Source: Rugamonas sp045984285 (GTDB lineage: Bacteria > Pseudomonadota > Gammaproteobacteria > Burkholderiales > Burkholderiaceae_D). From it: a DNA stretch of 64,000 nt. The number at the start of each line of letters is the position of its first letter. The stretch's first letter is position 1. Positions 31,971 to 39,766 of the stretch are shown here, in pieces. The notes below the pieces were generated by a model. It was not told the origin of the DNA, searched no databases, and saw only the letters and a list, made by a program, of their open reading frames with translations. The stretch spans positions 62,001-126,000 of the forward strand of contig NZ_JBJQIK030000006.1 in NCBI RefSeq assembly GCF_045984285.3. Direction: 5' to 3'. A program made the position numbers and the translations under genes.

Positions 31971-32697
31971 CGGGAAGTACTTCGCTGCGTCCGCGCAGGT
32001 GGAGGTCCGCGGTTTCGTTCACGCCGCGCACCACTTCCGCAACACAGGAAAGGTTGACGATGACGGAACGGTGGGTCTGCACGAAGCGTGCAGGATCAAG
32101 TTCTTCCGCCAGCTCACGGATGCTCTTGCGGATGAGCGCTTCACCTTCCGCCCATGCCACGAGCGTATATTTGTCTTCGGCGCGCAGGTAATGCACCTGT
32201 TCGACCGGGATAAGGCGCACGCTGGCGCCAACTGAGGCCCTGATCCACTGGAGGAAAGGCTGCGCCCGGGCTGCGGACCGGCCTGCCAGTTGCCGTAGCA
32301 GCGCATCCAGGGCATCGGCAGCCGGGATCGGCGCCTGCAGCTTTTGCTTCAGGCGTTCCACGGTATCCGCCAGCCGTTCCGGGATGATGGGCTTGACGAG
32401 ATAGTCGACCGCTCCCTGTTCGAATGCCTGCACTGCATACTGCTCGTAAGCCGTGACGAATACCAGGTGCGCACGGCGGCCCAGCGCGCGTGCCGTCTCG
32501 ATGCCGTTCAGGCCCGGCATATGGATGTCCATGAAAACGACCTGCGGCGCATGGAGTTCGAACAGTTCCAGCGCTTCCGGCCCGTTGCGGGCGTCATCCA
32601 CCAGCGCCAGCTCAGGCCATAGCCGGGCGAGATGCGCGCGAAGGCGCTCGCGCAGCAGGGGTTCGTCATCGACAATCAAGGCGCTCACCGGCTTCAT
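31933..32697 (-). CDS. LytTR family response regulator (AlgR-like)
   Basis: This 254-residue regulator has a receiver domain with acidic D10-D11, phospho-acceptor D57 in VVFMDIHMPG and K in DYLVKPI. A LytTR DNA-binding domain follows (IPVEQVHYLRAEDKYTLVAW to PVSRNYLHHFRQM). LytTR proteins contact DNA through beta strands and often regulate surface polysaccharide, biofilm or virulence. It overlaps the upstream kinase gene by four bases and is co-translated with it. Confidence 0.93.
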   Translation of the reverse strand: MKPVSALIVDDEPLLRERLRAHLARLWPELALVDDARNGPEALELFELHAPQVVFMDIHMPGLNGIETARALGRRAHLVFVTAYEQYAVQAFEQGAVDYLVKPIIPERLADTVERLKQKLQAPIPAADALDALLRQLAGRSAARAQPFLQWIRASVGASVRLIPVEQVHYLRAEDKYTLVAWAEGEALIRKSIRELAEELDPARFVQTHRSVIVNLSCVAEVVRGVNETADLHLRGRSEVLPVSRNYLHHFRQM

Positions 32698-33761
32698 GGA
32701 TTCTCTTTCACCTGGAAATGCAGTTCAACGCGCACGCCATGCGGCATCTCTTCGTGCAGCTGCAGCGCCGCGCTCTCGCCGAACCACGCCTTCAGCCGCG
32801 CCTGGACGTTCGACAGGCCCGTGCCGGGGGCCGCGGTGTGGGCCATGCCGGCGCCGGTATCGCGCACCCACAGCCGCACCGAACCGTCGTCGTTGCGGCC
32901 GCCGCCGACTTCGATGCGGCCGCCATCGATGCTCGGGTCGATGCCGTGGCGGACGGCGTTTTCGGCCAGCGTGAGCAGGGCCATGGACGGGAAGCGCAGC
33001 GACGCCAGGCCAGGCAGGGGCGCCACCTCGAACTGCAGCCGGTCCGGCATCCGCAGGTGCATCAGTTCGAGGTAGGCGCGCACCAGTTCCAGTTCGGCGC
33101 CCAGCGTTGCCCCTGCGTCGTTCAGGCGCGGCATGGCGGCGCGCAGGTAGGCAATCAGGTGCCGCAGCACCGGCCCCGCGTTATCGGAACCGGAGGCCAC
33201 CAGCGCCTCGATATTGGCGAGCGTATTGAACAGGAAGTGCGGTTCGATCTGGGCTTGCAGCAGCCGCAGGCGGGCGTCGAGCAGCTCGCGCTCCAGCCTG
33301 TTCCTGTCCAGTTCGGCCTGCAGCTTTTCCGTCTTTTCACGCTCCTTGCGCTCGGTGCGCAGCGCCATCAGCGAAAACGGAATGCCGAACAGCAGGGCCA
33401 GCACCGCCATCAGGATATGGCCGACCAGTGTTTCGGTCCTGCCCAGGTATTGCACAAAGCCGGCGCCTTGCGACAGGATTGCGGAACCCAGCGAAGCCAG
33501 CGGCGCCATCAGCGCCACGGCCAGCAGGCGCGCCGAGGAAGGCGTGAGCCAGCGCGGATGCAGCTTGCCTGCCGCCGAATAGGCCAGCAGCATGCAGGCG
33601 GCCACAAAGCCCACGCGGCCGATGACAAGGGCAAACGGCGTGCGGGTGAGCGAATGCAGCAGCCATGACAGCAGCAGCGTGAAGATGCTCACCACGAGCA
33701 CATGCCTTGCGCCCGGTAAGGCTGCCGTGAGGATGGATGGAATACGCAGGGCCCTGGTCAT
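32694..33761 (-). CDS. LytS/YehU-type sensor histidine kinase
   Basis: This 355-residue membrane kinase has about four hydrophobic segments in residues 15-135, a coiled coil (RTERKEREKTEKLQAELDRN) and the His_kinase domain with phospho-His in LQAQIEPHFLFNTLANIEAL. The HATPase domain has LTLAENAVRHGI and GTGLSNVQARL. It phosphorylates the LytTR regulator encoded directly downstream (ATGA-type overlap). The signal is unknown and probably membrane-related. Confidence 0.92.
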   Translation of the reverse strand: MTRALRIPSILTAALPGARHVLVVSIFTLLLSWLLHSLTRTPFALVIGRVGFVAACMLLAYSAAGKLHPRWLTPSSARLLAVALMAPLASLGSAILSQGAGFVQYLGRTETLVGHILMAVLALLFGIPFSLMALRTERKEREKTEKLQAELDRNRLERELLDARLRLLQAQIEPHFLFNTLANIEALVASGSDNAGPVLRHLIAYLRAAMPRLNDAGATLGAELELVRAYLELMHLRMPDRLQFEVAPLPGLASLRFPSMALLTLAENAVRHGIDPSIDGGRIEVGGGRNDDGSVRLWVRDTGAGMAHTAAPGTGLSNVQARLKAWFGESAALQLHEEMPHGVRVELHFQVKENP

Positions 33762-33899
33762 CCACTCACCTTACCCGCAGTGCGGCCGTCATTCAAGCCC
33801 CGAAAACCGTCTTTCGTCGCACCGGCACCGCAGTTTGCGCCCGGCTGGCAAGGCGGGCAGCTATCGTCCGGCCATGTACAACATGAGTGGAGGCAGGAG

Positions 33900-34691
33900 A
33901 TGGCACCAGGGATACCGGCATTGCGATGGGCTGCGGCATTCTGGACTGCGGTGGCAGTCAGCGGGCAGTTTATCTTTGTGGCTTATGTCGCCACGGTCTA
34001 CGGAGGAGCGGCCTTGCGCCACGACCTGAGCGGCTGGAATGTGGTGATGCAGGGCGGCTATATCGCGGGTGATACGCGGGGCAATCTCGCCATTGGCGCG
34101 CATCTGCTGCTGGCGGTGCTGGTGATGCTGGGCGGCGCGCTCCAGCTGCTTCCCGTCCTGCGTGCCCGTGCCCCGGCCTTTCACCGCTGGAACGGACGGG
34201 TTTACCTGGCCAGTGCGGTCGTGGCAAGCGTTACCGGCCTGTATATGGTCTGGTTCCGCGGCGCGGTGGGCGATTTCACGCAGCATCTGGGAGTGAGCCT
34301 GAACGGCCTCCTGATTCTCGCGTTTGCGGGCATGGCCTTGCGCACCGCGATGGCGCGCAGATTCGCCGAGCACCGGCGCTGGGCGCTGCGCCTGTTCCTG
34401 GCCGTCAGCGGCGTGTGGTTCTTCCGGATCGTGCTGATGTTCTGGATTGCCGTCCATGGCAGGCCGGCCGGCTTCGATCCCAAAACCTTCGTGGGCGTTT
34501 TCCTCAGCGTGCTTTCCTTCGCACAGTACCTGCTGCCGCTGGCGGTGCTGGAGCTCTACCTGCGCAGCAAGGAGCGCGGAACGCCCGCTGCGCAGTATGC
34601 GATGGCGGGCCTGCTGCTGGTGCTGGCACTGGCCACTGCCGCCGGGGTCGCCGTGGCTACCATGGGCATGTGGCTGCCGCGCATGCGCTGA
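33900..34691 (+). CDS. DUF2306 integral membrane protein
   Basis: This 263-residue protein has about seven hydrophobic segments. It contains the DUF2306 pattern of an early HLLLAVLVMLGGALQLLP helix, the FHRWNGRVYL motif and AEHRRWALRLF, where conserved His residues suggest haem or quinone contact as in cytochrome-b561-like folds; that is inference. ATG 33900 follows GGAGGCAGGAG; the frame extends 40 codons upstream but those residues are not membrane-like. It stands alone, divergent from the two-component genes. Confidence 0.82.
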   Translation: MAPGIPALRWAAAFWTAVAVSGQFIFVAYVATVYGGAALRHDLSGWNVVMQGGYIAGDTRGNLAIGAHLLLAVLVMLGGALQLLPVLRARAPAFHRWNGRVYLASAVVASVTGLYMVWFRGAVGDFTQHLGVSLNGLLILAFAGMALRTAMARRFAEHRRWALRLFLAVSGVWFFRIVLMFWIAVHGRPAGFDPKTFVGVFLSVLSFAQYLLPLAVLELYLRSKERGTPAAQYAMAGLLLVLALATAAGVAVATMGMWLPRMR

Positions 34692-34696
34692 GCCGT

Positions 34697-35800
34697 TCAG
34701 CGCGATTCGCGGCGGATGCTCATGAGGATGCCCGCGCCGAGGCCGAGCGTCATCAGCGCGGTGCCGCCGTAGCTGAAGAAGGGCAGGGGCACGCCAACCA
34801 CGGGGAAGATGCCGCTCACCATGCCGATGTTCACAAAGGCGTAGGTGAAGAAGATCATCGTGATGGCGCCGCCCAGCAGGCGCGAGAAGGTGGTGATGGC
34901 GCGCGAGGTGATCTGCAGGCCGCGCACGATCAGGGCGAAGTAGAGCAGCAGCAGGATGATGTTCCCCGTCAGGCCGAATTCCTCGGCGTAGACCGAGAAA
35001 ATGAAGTCCGTCGAGCGTTCCGGAATGAAGCCGAGATGGCCTTGCGAGCCTTCCAGCCAGCCCTTGCCCGACACGCCGCCCGAACCAATGGCGATGCCGC
35101 TCTGGATGATCTGGAAGCCTTTGCCCATCGGGTCCGCTGCCGGGTCGAGCAGCGTCAGCACGCGCTGGCGCTGGTAGTCGTGCAGCAGCGGCCAGCTGAG
35201 GGGCATGGCGATGAGGCCCGCCAGCGCCAGGCCGCCAAGCGCTTTCCATGACAGGCCCGCCAGCAGGATCACATAGAAACCGGCAGCCAGCACCAGCAGC
35301 GCCGTGCCGAGGTCCGGCTGCTTCATGATGAGGCCAACAGGAAGCGCCAGCAGCACGGCGGCGGCGATGAAGCGCGGCCAGCGCTGCATGGCTGCGTACT
35401 GGTGGAAGAACCAGGCGAGCATCAGCGGCATGGCGATCTTCATGATTTCGGACGGCTGGATGTCGAAGCCGATGTGCAGCCAGCGCTGCGCGCCTTTCTT
35501 GCTGACGCCCGCGATGAATACGGCCAGCAGGAGCAGCACGCCCACCGCATACGCCGCAGGCGCAAGGCGCTGCAGCTGTGCAGGCTTCACGTTTGCCGCG
35601 GCCCACATGATGCCGAGCGCGATCAGGATATTGCGCAGCTGAAGTTCGAAGCGACCCGGGAAATCGGCGGCTGCGGAATACAGCGTGATGAGGCCCGCCG
35701 CCAGCAGGGCGCCGATGCAGGCGGCGAGCGGCCAGTCCAGGACGAGGCAGCGGCCGATGCGGTCCCAGGGACGGGGTGTGAGGCTGATGCCGCGGTTCAC
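34697..35800 (-). CDS. rodA: Rod shape-determining protein RodA (SEDS glycosyltransferase)
   Basis: This 367-residue polytopic protein has about ten transmembrane segments. SEDS signatures are seen: QRWLHIGFDIQPSEIMKIAM, MKQPDLGTALLV, the catalytic-loop region GSQGHLGFIPERSTDFIFSV and PLPFFSYGGTALM. It polymerises lipid II with a cognate class B PBP in the elongasome. The start is GTG at 35800, overlapping the stop of a 42-codon upstream frame (GTGA), so translation is coupled. The expected partner gene mrdA (PBP2) is not intact here. Confidence 0.93.
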   Translation of the reverse strand: MNRGISLTPRPWDRIGRCLVLDWPLAACIGALLAAGLITLYSAAADFPGRFELQLRNILIALGIMWAAANVKPAQLQRLAPAAYAVGVLLLLAVFIAGVSKKGAQRWLHIGFDIQPSEIMKIAMPLMLAWFFHQYAAMQRWPRFIAAAVLLALPVGLIMKQPDLGTALLVLAAGFYVILLAGLSWKALGGLALAGLIAMPLSWPLLHDYQRQRVLTLLDPAADPMGKGFQIIQSGIAIGSGGVSGKGWLEGSQGHLGFIPERSTDFIFSVYAEEFGLTGNIILLLLYFALIVRGLQITSRAITTFSRLLGGAITMIFFTYAFVNIGMVSGIFPVVGVPLPFFSYGGTALMTLGLGAGILMSIRRESR

Positions 35801-35925
35801 TGGCCGGCCTGCAGCCAGATCAGGCGTCCTGTCAGCAGCGCGAGGCCGCAGGCGGCAATGATGGCGAGCACCAGCAGGCGCTTGCGGAAAGCGGCGGCAT
35901 CGGAAGGGCGTTCAGGGGAGGGCAT
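35797..35925 (-). CDS. 42-residue single-pass membrane micro-ORF coupled to rodA (possible mrdA remnant)
   Basis: This short frame begins MPSPERPSDAAAFRKRLLVL and ends ALLTGRLIWLQAGQ. It is a charged N-terminus, one hydrophobic helix, and R-x-I-W-L-Q, the layout of the membrane anchor at the N-terminus of PBP2 (MrdA). Its TGA overlaps the GTG of rodA. mrdA normally sits directly upstream of rodA, so this is either the remnant of a deleted mrdA or a small membrane partner. GC-rich codon use fits the host. Expression is inferred only from coupling. Confidence 0.5.
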   Translation of the reverse strand: MPSPERPSDAAAFRKRLLVLAIIAACGLALLTGRLIWLQAGQ

Positions 35926-35927
35926 CG

Positions 35928-35958
35928 GAAAAAAAAATTGCGGTGATTAACACCGCAA
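35928..35958 (-). terminator. Intrinsic terminator of the GIY-YIG-like gene
   Basis: On the minus strand, TTGCGGTG / CACCGCAA with loop TTAAT is followed by a run of nine T. Confidence 0.85.
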
Positions 35959-36005
35959 TTCTGCATGGCCGATAACAAAAAAGCTACTCAAAAAAAGCTG
36001 TTTGG

Positions 36006-36974
36006 TCAGGAGTCCAGGCTGATCAGCGGACGGGCGCTTTCGGACAGGCGCTTGACGACCGCATGGCCGTTGTCGAACACGCACTCGAACAGGTGGCGGC
36101 GCGACTTCCCCGCATGGTCGGACTGCAGGTCGAAGAAGCTGTCGGCCTGCTTGAAGCCCAGGTCGACGGTCACGCGCTCGATGTAATAGGTGTCCTGCAG
36201 GTTTTCCATGCGCTCGCGGCGCACGCCGACTTCCACGTCGCTGCGCAGGCGCGGCGAGGGGCCTTCGAAGTAGCGGATCAGCGCCGCTTCCAGCACGTCC
36301 ATCTGGGTGCGCACGGAAGCTTCCTCGGACATGTCGCGCGCTTCCGTATCCACCGCCACCTTGAAGCGGGTGATAAGGATGAAGGTATCGTTCTCGTAGT
36401 TCGCATCGTGCAGCGAGTTCACGATGGGGTGCGAGCCTTTGGCGAGGCGGGCTGCCGGGTCGCGCGTCTGGCCGATGTACAGTACTTTGCTCGGCGCTTT
36501 CAGGCCCGTGTCGAAATGCTGGATCAGGTCATGGATGCTGTAGGTCTCGATCATCGAGCCCCAGTTCAGCGTGATGAAGCGCTCTTCCAGCGTCACCAGC
36601 GGCTTCTTGTAGGTGGCTTCGAATGGAACTTCCAGATCGACGGAAATGGTGCTCTTCTTTTCTTCCGGGCCGATCAGCACCGGGACCGTCAGTTTGAGCG
36701 AGAAAAAGCCCCAGCTTACCTGGCGCTTGGGGTCGATGCGCACGCGCGGACGCGAGATCACCATATAGATCAGGCGTTTTTCCATCGTGCCGTCCAGCGC
36801 GAACTGCAGGCGGCGCAGGTAGCGGCCGATAGGATCGCGGAAGTCGGGCAGCGGGCCGCCGCCGACCAGCAGGTCGTACCAGTAAAATTTGGGCTCTGCA
36901 ATCGTCGCAGTCCAGATCTGCGGAGCGCTGCTACGCGGGATAAGAGACTGCTCGGTCAAGTCGTCACCAGGCAT
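36006..36974 (-). CDS. GIY-YIG-like hypothetical protein
   Basis: This is a 322-residue soluble protein. The N-terminal two thirds are beta-rich with no named domain (FYWYDLLVGGGPLPDFRDPI near the start). From about residue 165, KVLYIGQTRDPAARLAKGSH resembles the second motif and helix of GIY-YIG nucleases (Y-I-G-x-T...R), and the later MDVLEAALIRYFEG resembles the E-containing helix. The first GIY half is not evident, so activity is uncertain. ATG 36974 has GGAG six bases upstream and is preferred over TTG 36992. A promoter-like element precedes it. Confidence 0.62.
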   Translation of the reverse strand: MPGDDLTEQSLIPRSSAPQIWTATIAEPKFYWYDLLVGGGPLPDFRDPIGRYLRRLQFALDGTMEKRLIYMVISRPRVRIDPKRQVSWGFFSLKLTVPVLIGPEEKKSTISVDLEVPFEATYKKPLVTLEERFITLNWGSMIETYSIHDLIQHFDTGLKAPSKVLYIGQTRDPAARLAKGSHPIVNSLHDANYENDTFILITRFKVAVDTEARDMSEEASVRTQMDVLEAALIRYFEGPSPRLRSDVEVGVRRERMENLQDTYYIERVTVDLGFKQADSFFDLQSDHAGKSRRHLFECVFDNGHAVVKRLSESARPLISLDS

Positions 36975-37028
36975 TCCAGTCTCCGTCGACAAGTTGCTGG
37001 GTTATTATGATTCTTGCTTACTCTGCCT

Positions 37029-37058
37029 ATAGTACGCTTAAGTGTTGAAAGTAGGCAA
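37029..37058 (-). promoter_or_regulatory. Candidate sigma-70 promoter of the GIY-YIG-like gene
   Basis: Reading the minus strand, TTGCCT is separated by 18 bp from TACTAT, about 50 bp before the start codon. Confidence 0.45.
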
Positions 37059-37108
37059 TAACGATGTGAGGGATAATTGTCTTGTGGCAACGACAAATTC
37101 GTGAGAAT

Positions 37109-37795
37109 TCAGGCGGCCAGCTGGGAGCGCACGGTAGAACGAATCAGGTCCAGCAGCGCCAGCGGCGATGCCAGGGAATGGTCGGCGTTCCAGGTCGCCG
37201 GTTCGCTCGCGCCGCAGTAACCCCATTCGCAAGCCACGGTGCGCATGCCCGCGGCACGGCCGGCCTGCACATCGCGCAGGTCATCGCCCACATACCAGCA
37301 GTCTTCCGGCGCCAGGTCGAGGCGGCGGGCCGCTTCCAGCAGGGGAGCGGGATGCGGTTTGGGATGCGGGGTAGTGTCGCCGGATACGATGCAGCCCGCA
37401 TGGTGCAGGCCGATCATGGGCATCAGCGGATCGGTAAAACGCGCGGGCTTGTTGGTGACAATGCCCCATTTCATGCCCGCCGCCTCAATTCCCGACAGCA
37501 GCGCGTCCACACCCTCGAACAGGGTGCTGTGCACATACATGGCCGCTTCGTAATTGTCGAAGAAGCCCATGCGCAGCTCCTCGTAGCCCGCGTCTTCCGG
37601 CGTGAGGCCGAAGGAGGCGCCGATCATGCCGCGCGCGCCGGCCGAAGCCGTGGGGCGCAGGATGGCGTAGGGCGTGGGCTCCAGGCCGCGCACCGTGCGC
37701 AGCTTGTTAACGGCCGCAGCAAGGTCCGGCGCGGTGTCGGCCAGGGTGCCGTCGAGATCGAACAGGATGGCGCGCGGTGCGGTAACAATGCTCAT
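37109..37795 (-). CDS. gph: HAD-family phosphatase, phosphoglycolate phosphatase-like
   Basis: This 228-residue enzyme has HAD motif I ILFDLDGTLADT, motif II IVTNKP, the motif III Lys region PHPKPHPAPLL and motif IV WYVGDDLRDVQAG. A cap of the Gph/PGMB type lies between motifs I and II. It lies 12 bp downstream of ubiG on the same strand, the standard beta/gammaproteobacterial arrangement, in which the product is called phosphoglycolate phosphatase or, in pseudomonads, the MurNAc-6-phosphate phosphatase MupP. The exact substrate cannot be settled here. Confidence 0.88.
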   Translation of the reverse strand: MSIVTAPRAILFDLDGTLADTAPDLAAAVNKLRTVRGLEPTPYAILRPTASAGARGMIGASFGLTPEDAGYEELRMGFFDNYEAAMYVHSTLFEGVDALLSGIEAAGMKWGIVTNKPARFTDPLMPMIGLHHAGCIVSGDTTPHPKPHPAPLLEAARRLDLAPEDCWYVGDDLRDVQAGRAAGMRTVACEWGYCGASEPATWNADHSLASPLALLDLIRSTVRSQLAA

Positions 37796-37807
37796 GATGG
37801 GGGAAGC

Positions 37808-38503
37808 TTATTCAGGGCGGGTGGTGGACATCAGGTAGTTAACGCTGGTGTCATTATTGAGGGAATAGAAACGGGTTAGCGGGTTGTAACCCATGCCCTT
37901 CAGGCTCTCCACCTGCAGGCCGGCAGTGCGCACGTATTGCGACAGCTCGGCCGGGGTGATGAATTTCTCGTAATCGTGGGTGCCGCGCGGCAGCATGCGC
38001 AGGAGGTATTCGGCGCCGATCACGGCGTGGAGATAAGCCTTGGGATTGCGGTTGATCGTTGAGAAAAACACATGGCCGCCCGGTTTTACCAGCGCTGCCG
38101 CGGCGCGCACGATGGAGCCCGGATCGGGCACGTGTTCCAGCATTTCCATGCACGTCACCACGTCGAACTGGCCGGCTTCCTGGGCCGCCATCTCTTCAGC
38201 GGCAATCAGCTTGTAGCGCACCTGTACCCCGGATTCCAGGCTGTGCAGGTCGGCCACTCTCAGCGCCTTTTCGGACAGGTCGATGCCCGTCACACTGGCG
38301 CCCTTGCGCGCCATCGATTCGGACAGGATGCCCCCGCCGCAGCCGATATCGATCACCTTGCGGCCCGCCAGCGGCGCGCGCGCATTGATCCATTCCAGGC
38401 GCAGCGGATTGATCTCGTGCAGGGGACGGAACTCGGACGTTGGATCCCACCAGCGGTGGGCCAGTTCACTGAATTTTTGCAGTTCTAATGGGTCGGCATT
38501 CAT
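37808..38503 (-). CDS. ubiG: Ubiquinone biosynthesis O-methyltransferase UbiG
   Basis: This 231-residue enzyme begins ELQKFSELAHRWWDPTSEFR and PLHEINPLRLEWI, the UbiG membrane-binding N-terminus. SAM motif I is VIDIGCGGGILSESMA, and the acidic motif appears in VTCMEMLEHVPDP. It performs both O-methylations in ubiquinone synthesis. Upstream in-frame ATGs at 38515 and 38512 are possible; none has a strong ribosome site and MNADPLELQ fits the family. It is probably co-transcribed with gph. Confidence 0.94.
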   Translation of the reverse strand: MNADPLELQKFSELAHRWWDPTSEFRPLHEINPLRLEWINARAPLAGRKVIDIGCGGGILSESMARKGASVTGIDLSEKALRVADLHSLESGVQVRYKLIAAEEMAAQEAGQFDVVTCMEMLEHVPDPGSIVRAAAALVKPGGHVFFSTINRNPKAYLHAVIGAEYLLRMLPRGTHDYEKFITPAELSQYVRTAGLQVESLKGMGYNPLTRFYSLNNDTSVNYLMSTTRPE

Positions 38504-38550
38504 AGCCCGCATCATAGCGGGAAATTGCTGTGACCCATAGTTCGGGACGA

Positions 38551-38576
38551 AAAAAAACCCCGCCGGAGCGGGGTTT
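38551..38576 (-). terminator. Intrinsic terminator of ompA
   Basis: A 9-bp perfect stem (AAACCCCGC / GCGGGGTTT) with loop CGGA is followed by a T run on the minus strand. Confidence 0.88.
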
Positions 38577-38595
38577 GTGTGGCATTGCAGCAGTC

Positions 38596-39315
38596 TTACT
38601 TGGTGCTGCGGGTGCCGACCACTTCGATTTCCACGCGGCGGTTCTTCGCGCGGCCTTCGGCGGTCTTGTTGTCGGCCACTGGCTGCTTCTCGCCTTTGCC
38701 TTCGGTGTACACGCGGTTGGCGTCCACGCCCTTGCTCAGCAGATAAGCTTTCACGGCTTCGGCGCGGCGCACGGACAGCTTGTCGTTGTAAGCATCGGTG
38801 CCCACGGAGTCGGTGTGGCCCACGGCGATGATGACTTCCAGGTTGATGGTGCCCAGTTTCGAGGTCAGGTCATCCAGCTTGGCTTTGCCTTCAGGCTTCA
38901 GCACGGCCTTGTCGAAGTCGAAGAAGGCGTCCGCGGCGAAGGACACTTTTTCCGAAGTCGGCGCCGGGGCTGGAGCAGGTGCTGGCGCCGGGGCAGGTGC
39001 CGGAGCGGCTGGTGGAGGCGGTGGCGGCGGTGCTACGCACTTGCCGTTTTCCAGTTTCTCCGGTTCCACGCAGATTGGCAGGTCGCAGCCTGGCACGGCA
39101 TCGGCCGGGGTCCAGTAGCCGGTGCGCCAGCACAGGCCGAACGGGTTGCGGGCGATGATGCCGCGCGCGTCCTGCACATAGGCGCTTTTCGGGGTTGGGG
39201 CCTTGATGTCAACAGTGACCGGAGCGAAAGGTGGCGCGGTCGGCTTGTCCTGTGCCATGGCCAGGCCGGACAGCATTGCCGAAGCTGCGAGGAGGGTTGT
39301 AATCAGTTTTTTCAT
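38596..39315 (-). CDS. OmpA family outer membrane protein
   Basis: This 239-residue protein has a signal peptide (MKKLITTLLAASAMLSGLAM, cut after AMA). A short region with GLCWRTGYWTP and paired Cys residues is followed by a Pro/Ala hinge (residues about 96-120). A C-terminal OmpA peptidoglycan-binding domain has FDFDKAVLKPEGKAKLDDL, the motif VGHTDSVGTDAYNDKLSVRR and GRAKNRRVEI. There is no N-terminal eight-strand barrel, as in the shorter betaproteobacterial OmpA proteins. It anchors the outer membrane to peptidoglycan. Confidence 0.92.
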   Translation of the reverse strand: MKKLITTLLAASAMLSGLAMAQDKPTAPPFAPVTVDIKAPTPKSAYVQDARGIIARNPFGLCWRTGYWTPADAVPGCDLPICVEPEKLENGKCVAPPPPPPPAAPAPAPAPAPAPAPAPTSEKVSFAADAFFDFDKAVLKPEGKAKLDDLTSKLGTINLEVIIAVGHTDSVGTDAYNDKLSVRRAEAVKAYLLSKGVDANRVYTEGKGEKQPVADNKTAEGRAKNRRVEIEVVGTRSTK

Positions 39316-39766
39316 ATTTTTCTTTCCTTTCGTGATTCCGCAGAAAACGTCGTGTGTTGCGTGGGGCGAAATATTACCATGACGGCCACACGCACTACTA
39401 TGGGGCGCACCGTCCGCATTTTCCCTGATTGCGAAACAGTTAATTACGTTTCAGTCCATTTTGCCACACTCAAAAAATTCGCACCGGAGGGGGCAAATTA
39501 AGAGTTTCGCGCGTTCGACCAAAATGTTGTATTTGTGCAACGAGCGAACATGATATTAAAGATGAAATATGTCAGCACGATTACATGACAGTAATGCACC
39601 GGTTTTGTGCTGGTCTGTGCGGCAGTGCACCACCGCGAACGGATGGGCAAAGCGGGCGGTTTGCCGAAATGGACTGGGGGCTGTTGCGCCATGCTAAAAT
39701 CGTGCGATTGTCTGCAGTGCGTCCCCAGCAGGCTGAACCAACCGGAATAGAGAACTCGACCCGCCA
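39316..39766. other. Divergent ompA/gyrA intergenic region
   Basis: This 451-bp stretch has no supported gene. It must contain the ompA promoter and leader on the left and the gyrA promoter on the right. The middle (39440-39600) is AT-rich compared with the flanks. Confidence 0.6.
39692..39700 (+). promoter_or_regulatory. Candidate extended -10 promoter of gyrA
   Basis: TGCTAAAAT matches an extended -10 (TGnTATAAT-like) element 67 bp before the gyrA ATG. No convincing -35 is seen at normal spacing. Confidence 0.4.
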
